A stretch of 64,000 nucleotides of DNA from Lineus longissimus (Eukaryota; Nemertea; Pilidiophora; Heteronemertea; Lineidae): positions 5,024,501-5,088,500 of the forward strand of contig NC_088313.1 in assembly GCF_910592395.1 (NCBI RefSeq). The letters run 5' to 3'. This document shows, one piece after another, positions 20,496 through 31,783 of the stretch. The first letter of the stretch is position 1. Every line of letters starts with the position of its first letter. Below the pieces are notes generated by a model. It worked only from the letters and a program-made list of their open reading frames with translations, made no database searches and had not been told where the DNA came from. The translations under genes and the position numbers were made by a program.

Positions 20496-23263
20496 GAGAC
20501 AAAGTACAAGAACATATACATGTATGCCGAATGTTATCAACATGTCAGTATTCGAACAAATTTCATTCTCCATCGTCTACACACAAAATCGTTCCAATGT
20601 ACAGGGTAGCCCGTAAAAAGGTCAACCATACTTTTACCAATTACAAATCCAGAAGTAGTTTTGCAATTGTTCGAATTCAGTTATTTCGGCAGCCTTGCTT
20701 CTCGTAACAAAATTGGCTCTAGATATCTTCGTGTCATTTTTCTCGAGAGTGATTCTCCTTCCACTGCTTGTGCAGGTGCTTTGAGTTTGAGAGATGTGGA
20801 AAAATGCTTTCCAGTTTTTTGCCCACCCTGGACAGATGATGGGAGTGACACAACATTACGGTATAGATTGGTCAACAGCCGTCCATTTGATAGCACACTC
20901 AGTTATCCTTAGTTACTGCAGAAACGTGCACGCCTCCTCATGACGTTAGTTATCTCGTCGATGATGGCACGTTTCACTGGACGGGGAACTGCTATGAAAT
21001 GCTATCAACCGCGACAGAGATGGCCAGCCTAGGAAGGTGCATCCAGAGATTTTAGTGAAATCTGGTTTTGTAAAACTTCGGTATTATTTTGACTTCAGCT
21101 TTTTTAAAAATGGTCCCTCATGGGAATCAGCAATACATTTTGTCGGTTGGTGTGTACAGGTGTTTGTCATGAAGCATCAAACAGTTAACACGGCCAACGT
21201 ATGAGACTTACATATTTCAATCAGAAATTGCTAAATCTCCCAGCTCTCACTGAGACACCCCTCACAATGGTTTATGCCTGTTTCGCCTATTCCTGTTTCG
21301 CCTACAAAATTCCTGTTTCGCCTATTCCTTTTCCGCCTATTCCTGTTTCGCCTATTCCTGTTCGGCCTATTTCCTGTTTGGCCTATTTCCTGTTTGGCCT
21401 ATTCCTGTTTCGCCTACTTCCTGTTTCGCCTACTTTCCAGTACCCCTACAATAAATCGACTCTCCCAGGGTGAACCTTAGGGATGCATGTCCATTTTATG
21501 GGGAAATGTGAGGGGACAATTGGATGATGTTAACAATGTGATGACAATTGACTAATCAAATGCCACCAACTTTGTTAACAAACCATGCCATGACCGTTTT
21601 GAAAGAGTCACCTTGAAAGCGGGGACAGTCCGGGACTTATTTGACCATATGACCATACTGACACACAGTAAAAACTTATAGATTAAGTAGAGTAAAGCAG
21701 TCGCTTATTTTGTAAAAACAGGAATTCATGAGTTTTTGATAAAAATACATAATACTGTACATTCTCATAATTATTTGATCAAAATCAGCTGTAAAACCCA
21801 TGTCATAGTAAAGAACTGTGTAGCTATAGGTATTCTTTCTATTACGAAGCCAGTTACTGACTAAGACAAAAGAAAGAGAGTCCACAATATAAAATGCAGG
21901 CCCAAGAAACCTTTCTCAAATCTAATGAAAGGGTAAAACTTTCTTACTATTTTATTTCTTGCCTTTTAAAATAAGCTAAAACATAAGCCGATGTAAGCTA
22001 TGTATAATTTTCCAAAGTTATTCCGAATAATACTGAAATAATTGACATGTCGCTGAATCCATTATTTCAGACTTTATTCTTAATGATAGCCTTTAACACT
22101 ATAGTAAGGGACGGTTCATATTCCTACGTCTGTGGGGAGGTTAGTCATACATTTGAATAGGCGAAACAGGAATAAGCGAAACAGGAATTAGGCGAAACAG
22201 GAAGTAGGCCAATCAGGAATAGGCGAATAAGGATTAGGCGAAACAGGAATAGGTGGAACAGGAATAGGCGGAACAGGAATAGGCGAAACAGGAATACACC
22301 CTCACAATATCAATGATGAATATGCTCACCATAACCATACTATGTGTATTACAATTTTTCACACTCCATGCACAGTACCAAAAAAAGATAGTTTTTGTTA
22401 CGATATCAATCAAGAGGGATCGATTATTGCATGGAAAAACTGCACAACGAAACAAAAACAGTTAATACTGGCCACGTTTTGCACAATAACAAGGAACATT
22501 TGTATTCCACAGATGCACAGGAATATATTGAAAGGTTCATTATACTAGATTAAGAACTTGATGGTTTTGAAAGCAATGACAACATTGACCACATTTACTG
22601 CATTGTCTCCAGTTTGATTTTGCTCACTGTCGTGTAGACATGGACTGTTTTGGAACATCCTTAATACTTACCGTGCGGCTGTAGTAGGCAATGCATGTTC
22701 TTTTTAAGATTTTTGAAAATCGAGACATCTATTGCATCTATGAGACCGCAGAGGGACGTTGCGCCGGATCTCAAAGTCTTGTGTGTCATCATGATGCAGA
22801 GCTGGATACATCGAGATAAAGCGTAGATACAGCGATTCGACTGTTCCCGGGCTATAGTTTGCCGTTTCGCTCTCTGGCAACTCCTTCGCGGGTAGCAGAC
22901 AGATAGAGAAAAAAACTTAAACGGACATGTATGAGCTTATATTTGGAATTAAAGATGTTTACATGACGTGTTTAGTATATGTTGTTCTTTTATGGTTATG
23001 CATCTTGCTAGTACTCATAATTGTAGTACTTTATGTACATGTACGTGTATATTGCGTGTTTTAACATAACGTCTTATTAACTGCTTTGAGTCTGATGCTG
23101 GAACTTCTTTATTGTAGGCCGGGTACCTACCTATAAGAAGGTATGAATAAGCTTGTTCATTGCACTGTCTACGAATTTACTTAAATGTTTGAAATAGTGG
23201 GCCAATATGATAATCTACAGTCGTCAGCGATAACATACGGTAGAGCACAAACCCGGGTGCACA
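20308..23263 (+). repeat. Segmental duplication, copy A
   Basis: Matches copy B (25,214-26,895) in the same orientation, with clear but imperfect identity. The match runs from the GTGTACCCGATGATG coding start through the downstream non-coding DNA to ACCCGGGTGCAC. Copy A is interrupted by the foldback element at 21,269-22,300; copy B has the uninterrupted site (CCTCACAATAATGATCAATG), an empty-site control for that insertion. Confidence 0.8.
21269..22300. mobile_element. Foldback-type DNA element, CCTGTTTCGCC family, copy 1
   Basis: 1,032 bp flanked by an exact 8-bp duplication CTCACAAT (21,261-21,268 and 22,301-22,308). Ends read GGTTTATGCCTGTTTCGCC and, inverted, GGTGTATTCCTGTTTCGCC. Each arm is built of repeats of CCTGTTTCGCCTATT and variants (left arm 21,269-21,435, right arm 22,159-22,300). 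No transposase is encoded. The empty site is preserved in the paralogous segment at about 25,980. The 8-bp duplication fits hAT- or Mutator-like mobilisation; the subrepeat-built arms are foldback-like. Confidence 0.85.
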
Positions 23264-24434
23264 AACCACTGGCCAGGCTCGTTGGCATCAACAAAAAATG
23301 ATGAATTGTCAGAATCCGAATGCCAATGGCATAAAGAGGCTACCATGTGAGTTTACTATCCAGGAGACTCAGTTGACGCAAAGCTACGTTTCACTGAACG
23401 TGAGCTCTTACGGCGTGAACTTATATTGCCGCAAATCTGTCGTAGTTGTCTCCAAGATAGAATGTGTGCTTCTCTGTGTTATGGCAAATGTTCTTGCATT
23501 AATATACATACCAAGTTCTTACAGACAGTGCCTTCTTCAGGCCACCGAAGGTTCGATATGTGGGAGACGCATTCCCCTCGAGATCGGAAGTACATGTAGG
23601 TTGATGGTCAATAAGGTGAGGCAGTTTTGCTATTTTCTTAAATGTGACAGCAGTTTTTTTGAATATGGAGCTGCCACCTGTGTTTGTGTTGATTATGAGA
23701 GTGTCCGATCAGCGCTCTTTACTCAACTGCCAAACCCTCTCTCAGAATAATTCAATCATTTAGGACTTCTCGGTTAAATCTCGGTAAATAATGGTAAATT
23801 CTTTAACTTCACTCCAACGTATTGTCCTAAAGAACCGTGTCATGATTTTACAACTAGTGTTAAAGAGAACCCATGGACTCGCGATCGAATCTCATGTTTG
23901 AGGTAGTATATCTACGCGCAGGAGTCGGCATAATTCGTGAGGACATCATGCATATCTTCCACAAATCTTAACTGTTCATAACGACAGATTTCTTTATCTT
24001 CTCTCTATCACTGCAGGCAGTTCAAGGTAAACACACGGCAGTGAATGGTGATCACTGCCATAAGATATAACTACATGTATATTGGTTATCAAGAATTAAG
24101 CTGCGTCACTCTTTTCGCTCTTGATATCCCCGATTCCTTCCATTTATGCAAAAAATGATAAGACACATTTCATATCAATCTATTGTGTCTCCTTTCTGAA
24201 GAAAATAATCACTTCGAATATGAGATGAAATAGATTGCTTTTGCATGTACGCTTTTGATATTATGTCAACGGGTCTTCAGGTACGATATAGGCAACCACG
24301 CAAAAGTCGTCTTTCACGTATAAATTTCTGGCTCAAACGTTATCACGTCTAGACCTCCTCTTCCTAGCAAGCACTTTTGACTTCTATACCCTTTTCTTAC
24401 TTTTGAAGAAAAAAAGCCGGGGTTTCTCTTAAAG
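22309..24434. other. Non-coding part of copy A and flank
   Basis: 22,309-23,263 is duplicated DNA without a supported gene. A 150-codon plus-strand frame at 23,298-23,750 (cysteine-rich, contains KRLPCEFTIQETQLTQSYVS) lies outside the duplication. It has no recognised motif and I cannot tell whether it is an exon or chance. The rest is AT-rich with no signal. Confidence 0.4.
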
Positions 24435-25070
24435 ATGAAGCCGGCCAAAAATATTTTCAGCATCATTGGAAAACAGTTCACTGAAAGTGATATAAACCTC
24501 AATGAAATAGAGAATGAGTATGTTATGTACTTCAGAAGCAGGGGTGCTCATGCTATGACTATTGTAATTGGTTGTAAAGTGACTAGGGAAGGGGGAGAGG
24601 ACAAATGGTTTATCAGGCATCTCCTCTCAGTAAATGGTTATTGCTACCTAAATATGTTCCACGGACACACTTTAACTGGACGAATGAGGCACCATTGGAT
24701 GATGTTCAGCACAAAAGGTAAACACAAGGTTACTTTGAAAGCGATTTGCCTCAAACCGCCATGTTCGAAAGACCGTACTAAACATTTATCGGCTTTTGAG
24801 GACGCTGACAATTTAGAAAGGGGCCACATCGTCGCGATTATCAAAGATAAAAAGAAATCAAGAAGTTGGCCGGATGCAGAAAAATACATGTTATATGTTA
24901 TAGTAGGGCGATATAGTGGTTTTGTGAAAGGAAGGTTTAAAATTGAACGACGGGAAGATATCATTGAAGTGCACCTAGACAAACGGTTTGATTCGAGATG
25001 GCGTTCGATTTCTATGATAGACAACGGTCTCGGGATATCTATATATTGGTGTTACGATCACGGTCATTGA
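24435..25070 (+). CDS. Unrecognised protein, main part
   Basis: 211 codons from an ATG (MKPAKNIFSIIGKQ). The protein is soluble-looking, basic, rich in Lys/Arg/Asp, with no signal peptide or membrane segment and no zinc or nucleotide-binding motif I can name. Features include CLKPPCSKDRTKH and a conserved-looking YMLYVIVGRYSGFVKGRFKIERRE segment. It runs into the frame at 24,998-25,402, which overlaps it by 73 bp and carries the part duplicated at 20,232-20,495. A shift near 25,030-25,060 or a short intron would join them. Intronless and flanked by repeats, it may be a retrogene or belong to an undescribed element. Confidence 0.45.
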   Translation: MKPAKNIFSIIGKQFTESDINLNEIENEYVMYFRSRGAHAMTIVIGCKVTREGGEDKWFIRHLLSVNGYCYLNMFHGHTLTGRMRHHWMMFSTKGKHKVTLKAICLKPPCSKDRTKHLSAFEDADNLERGHIVAIIKDKKKSRSWPDAEKYMLYVIVGRYSGFVKGRFKIERREDIIEVHLDKRFDSRWRSISMIDNGLGISIYWCYDHGH

Positions 25071-25402
25071 AACTTTACCGCTTGTCCCGTATAGGCGACT
25101 TCTACCGAAAGGTAGGTGAGCCTTTGACAGTAAATGAAAGGTTTGAAACACTTGATAAGATGTACTTGGACAGTTTCACCAGCACATTATTCATTCATGG
25201 GAAGAAAAGGAAGAAAGTGTACCCGATGATGACGGTCAGGTTACCTTGCGATGGTGAGAGTGTAAAACTCAAATCAACCTTTATTCAAAGACACACGTAT
25301 TACATTTCTTTCATACTTGATCCAAAAGGATATTATGTTTATAAAAAATATCCGGGCAGCAAACCGATGCATGTGATGCGCGTTGTCCCGAATACATACT
25401 GA
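24998..25402 (+). CDS. Unrecognised protein, C-terminal part in shifted frame
   Basis: 134 codons. The coding-like portion starts around RSLKLYRLSRIGDFYRKVGE and ends VVPNTY. Its last 61 codons are the better-preserved paralogue of 20,232-20,495. The DNA differences between the two include synonymous changes (GTA/GTC, CTA/CTC, CCT/CCG) next to conservative replacements (L/I, I/V), suggestive of past selection on the protein. Overlaps 24,435-25,070 in another frame and is probably the continuation of the same gene. Confidence 0.45.
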   Translation: MAFDFYDRQRSRDIYILVLRSRSLKLYRLSRIGDFYRKVGEPLTVNERFETLDKMYLDSFTSTLFIHGKKRKKVYPMMTVRLPCDGESVKLKSTFIQRHTYYISFILDPKGYYVYKKYPGSKPMHVMRVVPNTY

Positions 25403-26895
25403 GAGACATAGTACATGAACATGTACAGCATTCGGCTCTAGATATCTTCGTGTCATTTTTTCTCGAGAAAGATTCTCCTTCCACTGCTTGTGCAGGTGCT
25501 TTGAGTTTGAGAGATGTGGAAAAATGCTTTCCAGTTTTTTGCCCACCCTGGACAGGTGATGGCAGTGACACAACATTACGGTGTAGGTTGGTGAAAAAGC
25601 CTTCCATGCAATAACACACCAAGTTATCCCTTTCTGCAGTAACGTGCATTCATCCTCATGACTTTTGTTATCTGGTCGATGATGGCAAGTTTCACTGGAC
25701 GGGTTAACTGCAATGAAATGCCATCAACCGCGACAGAGATGGCCAGCCTAAAAAGGTGCATCCAGGGATTTTGAAAACTTCGGTATTATTTTGACTTCAG
25801 ATTTTTTGTAAAAGATCCCTCATGGGAATCAGCAATACATTTTGTTGGTTGGTGTGTACAGGTGTTTGTCATGAATCATCGAACAGTTAGCACGGCCAAG
25901 GTATGGCCCTTACAGATTTCAATCAGAAGTTGCTAAATCTGATATTGCTAAATCTCCCAACTCCCACTGAGACACCCCTCACAATAATGATCAATGATGA
26001 ATATGCTCACCGTAACCATACTATGTGGATTACAATTTTTCATACTCCATGCACAGTACCAAAAATGTAGTTTTTTTATAATATCAGTCAAGAGGGATCG
26101 ATTATTGCATGGATACACTGCACAATGAAATAAAAACGGTGGATATTGGCCACGTTTTGCACAATAAAAAGGAAAATTAGAATTCTGCAGATGCACAGGA
26201 ATATATTGAAAGGTTTATTATACAAGATTAAGAACTTGATTGAAAGCAATAACAACATTGACCAACTTTACTGCATTGTCTCCAGTTTGATTTTGCTCAC
26301 TGTCGTATAAACATCGGCTGTTTAAGAAACTCCTTAATATTTACCGTGCGGCTGCAGTAGCAATGCAGTTTCTTTTTAAGATTTTCGGAAATCGAGACAT
26401 CTATGCAATTCTTGGACGTTGCGCCGGATCTGAAAGTATTGTGTGTCATCATGATGCAGAGCTGGATACATCGAGGTAAAGCGTAGATGCAGTGATCCAG
26501 CCTCGTGTAGTGACTATTCGGCTGTTCCCGGGCGATAGTTTGCCGCATCGTTCTCAAGCTACTCCGTCGCGGGTAGCAGACAGAGAGAGAAAAAAATTTA
26601 AAGGACATGTATTCATCTTGCCAGTATATACTCATAATTGAAGTACTTCATGTTCATGTACGTGTATATTGCGTGTTGTAACATAACGTCTTATCAACTG
26701 CTTTGAGATTGTTGCTGGTACTTCTTCTGTAGGCTGGATATCTATAAGAAGGTAGGAATAAGCTTGTTCATAGCACTGTCTACGAATTTGATGTTTGATA
26801 TAACCAATCATTAGACAGCAAGTTGGATATTTTAAATACGACGATCTAACAGTCGTCAAGTTGTATCATACGGTAAAGCACACACCCGGGTGCAC
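25214..26895 (+). repeat. Segmental duplication, copy B
   Basis: Paralogue of 20,308-23,263 without the foldback insertion. Beyond the coding end at 25,402 the shared sequence is non-coding, with many small indels relative to copy A. Confidence 0.8.
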
Positions 26896-26987
26896 GTGTA
26901 CACAAAGTCCATAGATACGGGGTATCCAGAAACCCTGCTGCCGTATAGACCGGCTGAACTTGCAAATATACCAACTACTGGTAGAAG

Positions 26988-27879
26988 GGTTTATGCCTGT
27001 TTCGCCTATTCCTGTTTCGCCTACAAAATTCCTGTTTCGCCTATTCCTGATTCGCCTATTCCTGTTCCGCCTATTCCTGTTCCGCCTATTCCTTTTTCGC
27101 CTATTTCCTGTTTGGCCTATATCCTGTTTGGCCTATTTCCTGTTTCGCCTATTCCTGCTTCGCCTACTTTCCAGTACCCCTACAATAAATCGACTCTCCC
27201 ACGGGGAACCTTAGGGATGCATGTCCATTTTATGGGGAAAATGTGAGGGGACAATTGAATGATGTTAACGATGTGATGACAATTTGACTAATCAAATGCC
27301 ATCAACTTTGTTAACAAACCATGCCTATTTGACCATAGGACCATAGGACCATACTGACACACAGTAAAAACTAATAGATTAAGTAGAGTAAAGCAGTCGT
27401 TTATTTTATGAAAACTGAATTCATGAGTTTTTGATAAAAATACATAATATTGTACATTCTCATAATTATTTGATCAAAATCAGCTGTAAAACCCATGTCA
27501 TAATATACATGTAGATACAGCACATATATAGTCAAACAAGGTGGAAAATACATATCATGATATTATGTCAGACAAGGTAACTGATGGCATCAACGTAACT
27601 CATTATGTCCCTCTCTCCATTGACGTATTGTTCTTTGAGGCGTAACATGCGTTCGTCAATGCGTACATATGTGGCTCTCCTCGGGTTTGGTCGGTCAGTA
27701 AGGGACGGTTCATATTCCTACGTCTGTGGGGAGGTTAGCAATACATTTGAATAGGCGAAACAGAAATAGGCTAAACAGGAATTAGGCGAAACAGGAATAG
27801 GCGAAACAGAAATTAGGCGAAACAGGAATAGGCGAAACAGGAATAGGCGGAACAGGAATAGGCGAAACAGGAATACACC
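26988..27879. mobile_element. Foldback-type DNA element, CCTGTTTCGCC family, copy 2
   Basis: 892 bp flanked by an exact 8-bp duplication GGTAGAAG (26,980-26,987 and 27,880-27,887). Same ends, arm subrepeats and part of the interior (GGACAATTG...GATGTTAAC; CATATTCCTACGTCTGTGGGG) as copy 1, but the middle differs. No coding capacity. Confidence 0.87.
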
Positions 27880-28232
27880 GGTAGAAGATGAAGCCGGAGG
27901 CAAGGGTATTAATAAGTATGGTTTATTCGTAATTTCAATCACAATCAGTTTGTAGTCCTGAACAAGGATAACAACATGGCGGACTGAAAGGATCGCTCGG
28001 TGGATCGGTAGACTTTTTCTCGAAGTTTGAGCAGTTTCAGGAGCAGCAGAACATTACTTGCTGATGCTAGTTGAGGGTGTAAGTGACAGTGTGCACTTGG
28101 TCTAAAGTAAGGTATAATTCCAGACGTAGTTTGTCAGGAAAAACCGTATCTTTAACAACATTTCGTGCATGTACATCAATAACTACATTTCGTGCATGTA
28201 CATAGTATATGGGTATACAGTGATCGTCACGC

Positions 28233-29621
28233 ATGAGTGAACCGAAGGGATTAAAGGAAAGGGAGCAGTGTGCTAGTATGACGCAATCGTCGATAAAGGA
28301 CCTTTTGACACCTCAGGTCGATGGTGGTGAGCGAAAACGTAAATCGAAGGATCGCTCACCGAAGGACAAGAACAGTCCGGATTCTAAGATAATTAGGCAT
28401 AGCGGCTCCGACGATGAATGGGAAAGTGATGATGACGTGGAAAAAACATGTGCGCGAGATGAGGCCACAGGTGACCACGGGATGAAAGACTGTGAGCAGA
28501 GGGACGCGGTGACACTACAACCGGTGTAAGCCTACATGTGGTTCGGTTTACAATTGGGAACGAATGAACAGGTCAAGAATGCTGTACTTGACTTTTACAC
28601 GAGGAGTCAGATCTTGACCGCGAAGAAAGTTCTATGGGAGAAAGTTGGTGATGAAGTGATTGGTAGGATGGTTTCCAGACAAACTACCAATCTCAAAAAG
28701 GTGGAGGAATCGAACACGATTGATATCATAAACGCGTTGAATGCTTTGGATAATGGAAACAAGATGTCGATGCTGGCAGTTCCGGCGACTGAACTAAATT
28801 CGGTACCTCGGGCGCATCCAAAGGAAATAAACAGCATCTCTATCGTGGAGAGGCTCTGCAAACTTGAAGAACAGCTTGGTTCCATTGAGGGCAGAACTGT
28901 GAAAAATAGTTTGGATATAAACGATATAAAGGTGAATCGTAATAGGAGGAGTAACGGTGCAGACGTGGGGAGTGGGTCCTCTCTTCCTGCAGTAAGTGGG
29001 GAGAAGGAGTTATCTTCGTGGGCGGACGTCAAAATCGACGAATGGAGAGATAGCTCATGGGACTTATCAGAGAAGCAGAAGGACATGATGAGCTATGCTA
29101 AGAGTGTTGGGTCAAAGTCGGAGTTTGCAGATACAAACCGAATGGTTAGTGTTCGTGGAGGACGTGGTGGCCGTGGCGGAGGAAGGGGTCCAACAAGGGA
29201 ACAGTCCAACCTTGCGGTTCCACATCAATCAGTGTTGCGGCTGAGGGGTAGCAATTGCTCCTTGATTTCGAAAGGATCTGATGGTTTCACCTTAGTGAAC
29301 AGACAGAAGGTGAATCGGAGAAAGGTGACCATGGGAAGCAGGTCAAAAACAGGATGTGCTCTTAAGAGAGCTCCTGAACCTAATAGAGATATGTTCATCT
29401 TCAGGTTAGATCCGGATACAACGGATGAGGAACTCCGGAACTACATAGTAGATAAGGATATTGTTGTAAAGGAGCTAGAACTAAAATCGAACGCGAATGC
29501 CAGTTTCAAGTCGTATAGACTTAGTGTGCCGAAGTCGCAGTTTGCGAAGCTATTAGATGGGGACATGTGGTCAGAAGGTGTGGGTGTGAGAAAATTCTTT
29601 GTTCCTTCTAAACAACAGTGA
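28233..29621 (+). pseudogene. LINE ORF1 protein (CR1/L2/jockey-like clade), one in-frame stop
   Basis: One frame of about 460 codons interrupted only by TAA at 28,527-28,529. It starts with MSEPKG and has an acidic, Ser/Lys-rich N-terminus. The central part shows LQLGTNEQVKNAVLDFYT and VLWEKVGDEVIGRM, then an RGG-rich segment (VRGGRGGRGGGRG) for RNA binding. The C-terminal domain begins DMFIFRLDPDTTDEELRNYI and resembles the RRM-like end of invertebrate LINE ORF1 proteins. Such proteins coat LINE RNA. The stop shares bases with the ORF2 start (TGATG at 29,619-29,623). Assignment to a clade is tentative. Confidence 0.7.
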
Positions 29622-29880
29622 TGTTGATGTCCGGACTTACTCTACTTCTGATCATGAGTATCATGAACTTAACTTCATATAACAGCTGTGGACTTGGGTC
29701 GGGACGAAAAGAATACATAAAGGACTTGTTACCTGAACGTACATTCTGATTGCTTCAGGAACATTGGATGTTTGATCAGCAGCTTGTTAAGTTAAAGGCG
29801 GACTTGGGCAAAGGTATCATGTTGCACGGGGTTTCCGGTATGGAGAACACTTCATTGTTAAGCGGGCGTCCGTATAGAGG
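29621..29880 (+). pseudogene. LINE ORF2 start: APE endonuclease N-terminus, truncated
   Basis: From the ATG overlapping the ORF1 stop, the frame reads through SYNSCGLGSGRKEYIKDLL, a TGA stop at about codon 46, then LLQEHWMFDQQLVKL and LHGVSGM...LLSGRPYRG. The first block carries the N-terminal Asn (metal-binding) and the second the catalytic Glu (QEHW) of AP-type endonucleases of LINEs. The sequence is cut at 29,880 and fused to 5S spacer, so the rest of the endonuclease and the RT are missing. Confidence 0.7.
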
Positions 29881-30226
29881 CATTTTCCATTTTAAATATA
29901 CTTCTTCTTATATTGAGAATAAGGTGTGTTTAAAGTGATGAAAATGATTAAGTTTCAGTCAAACTGGCTTGCTTGTGTGGTTTTGGGGCTCAAAATAACC
30001 GTTGCGGTCAAAGAGGTGATTCGCAGGTTAAAGCCCATCAAAAATCATCCCTCCCCTCTCCTCCCCCCCCCCCCCCCCAAACTGCGCAGGCCTACTAGCG
30101 TCCAAGCGTTTACTAGGACGCTTTTTGAATTCAGACCGGCCTGGAAGTTGCTGCTAGTGACGTCAGTCCTCGTGACGTCATAACCGTGGTACCGTCATGC
30201 CAACCGATGACGTTTTAGACACATTA

Positions 30227-30937
30227 GGTCTCATTAGGGAGTTTTTTTTGTTATTCATGCGCGGCCAACCCCTAACCGTAGTTCCTAAAATCATTGATTT
30301 CTCGGTCCTTACAGTATGTCAGCGTTGATTCAGCAGTTGTTTTGGCAAAGACATGTTTTTTTGGAGTTTCTGAAACCTATAGCGCTACTCAATAGGCGAC
30401 TAACAAGAAACTACGCATTTATACTGTTGTTGCCGACGTATGTGTACACTGAACTTGGGATGTGCGTCGGCCCCGTGTTAAAATGCCGTCCAGTGCCAGT
30501 TGGTGCGTTTTTCGCTGATTTGTGCAAAATTCAACATATCTCAAAAGTTCAATGGTTGACCCTCGATTTTTTTTTGATTTTTGTGTAGCGTAAGCAACTG
30601 TCTTTCATGGGAGAATGGTCTCTGTAAGAATTATTCAGGAAGAAATGTATAATATTTGGGGTTTTTCGTGATTGTCCGGCCCAATTGGCAATATTGCCCA
30701 TTGGGATGGTGAACATAGCTAGGAGCAAATGCGACGCTTATGATTTATTTAAAGAAATAAAATGCCCGATTTAACATCCTGCAGAATCAGTGGAATCGGG
30801 CGTTTCCAGTGATATACGACACAAATGGGTTGTTCTCATGCATTCACTTTGGAAACGCATCTTAAAATAGATGTTACGCCCTGTTAATGAGGCACGTCAT
30901 CATCGCGTACGTTTGGGAAAAACTCCCTAACGAGACC
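30227..30937. mobile_element. Harbinger-like MITE in 5S spacer
   Basis: 711 bp flanked by TTA (30,224-30,226 and 30,938-30,940). The terminal inverted repeat is GGTCTCRTTAGGGAGTTTTT, 20 bp with one mismatch. The intact target ACACATTAGTTTCG is present in the other isolated 5S units. TTA duplications are typical of PIF/Harbinger elements. The interior has a 90-codon frame (30,316-30,588) with no transposase motif, so the element is non-autonomous. Confidence 0.8.
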
Positions 30938-31338
30938 TTAGTTTCGTTTTGATTCGGGAGATGGCGCTGGCGTCTCTCATGACGTCAGGGAGCCTCGGAG
31001 TAGTCTGCTCGTGACGTCAGAGCTCGTGACGTCACACTGCGTTCCTAGTGATGAGACACCTTGCCAACCGTTGGCGTCTTTGATGTCCAGTCGGCACTCT
31101 CTTCTTCCAATGTTGGTCTGCGTGCAGTTCTTGAATGTGCGTCCGTTTCTGTTTCAGTGCGAGCCTGCGTGAACTGTATGTCTACGCGTAGACTCCGTCG
31201 TGTAATGGGCGCCCCAACCACATCTGTAATGCGACGAAGCTGTGATGTAGGCATACATAATGCCTCTGACCCCAAAATATGACGCATTATAGTAGGCGCA
31301 GAGATATTATAAGTAACCTACGCATCGCCGTCTCTAAT

Positions 31339-31456
31339 GTCTACGACCATATCACGTTGAAAACACCGGTTCTCGTCCGATCACCGAAGCCAAGCAATGT
31401 CGAGCGTGGTCAGTACGCGGATGGGTGACCGCCTCGGAATACCGCGTGTTGTAGAC
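31339..31456 (+). rRNA. 5S ribosomal RNA (isolated copy 3, diverged)
   Basis: 118 bp followed by TTTTTCCTC. Three differences from the array consensus: C60T, T73C and T80C. T80 lies in box C, so transcription may be impaired. Probably a relic. Confidence 0.93.
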
Positions 31457-31783
31457 TTTTTCCTCTTCATGTCCCAATCATTTTGTTTCTTCTTCCCTTG
31501 TACGATTGTTAAAATGAAAATGTAGGCTACGTTATGTGGTGGCCATCGAATTTTGCGAAATGGAAATGGCAGCCAGGGGGCCGGCCTGTAGGTCCCGCAC
31601 CTGTATTTAACCAATCGGCTCGCGGTTATAGTTCCGTTTGAGACGAATGCGTGGTCTCACCATATCAGTTGAATGTTATAATCCATTTCAAATATACTAC
31701 TTCTTATATTGAGAATAAGGTGTGTTTAAAGTGATGAAAATGATTAAGTTTCAGTCAAATTGGTTTCTTTGTGTGGTTTTGGG

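Larger units (their letters stand above)
29881..31783 (+). repeat. Isolated 5S rDNA unit, plus orientation (third), with MITE
   Basis: 5S spacer begins at ATTTTCCATTTTAAATATAC right after the LINE fragment and runs through the poly-C tract. It is interrupted by a 711-bp MITE within the 66-bp block (30,227-30,937), then continues through the TGACGTCA cluster, the 5S gene (31,339-31,456) and the downstream spacer to about 31,783. Confidence 0.93.

Noticed and set aside
21201-21480. Proline/phenylalanine-rich repetitive frames (repeats of PVSPI, FRLFL)
   Set aside because: These are translations of the CCTGTTTCGCCTATT subrepeats of the foldback element arm, in several frames; the same happens at 26,890-27,246 and 27,718-27,942.
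30316-30588. Transposase in the Harbinger-like element
   Set aside because: The 90-codon frame is too short and has no DDE or Myb-like motif.
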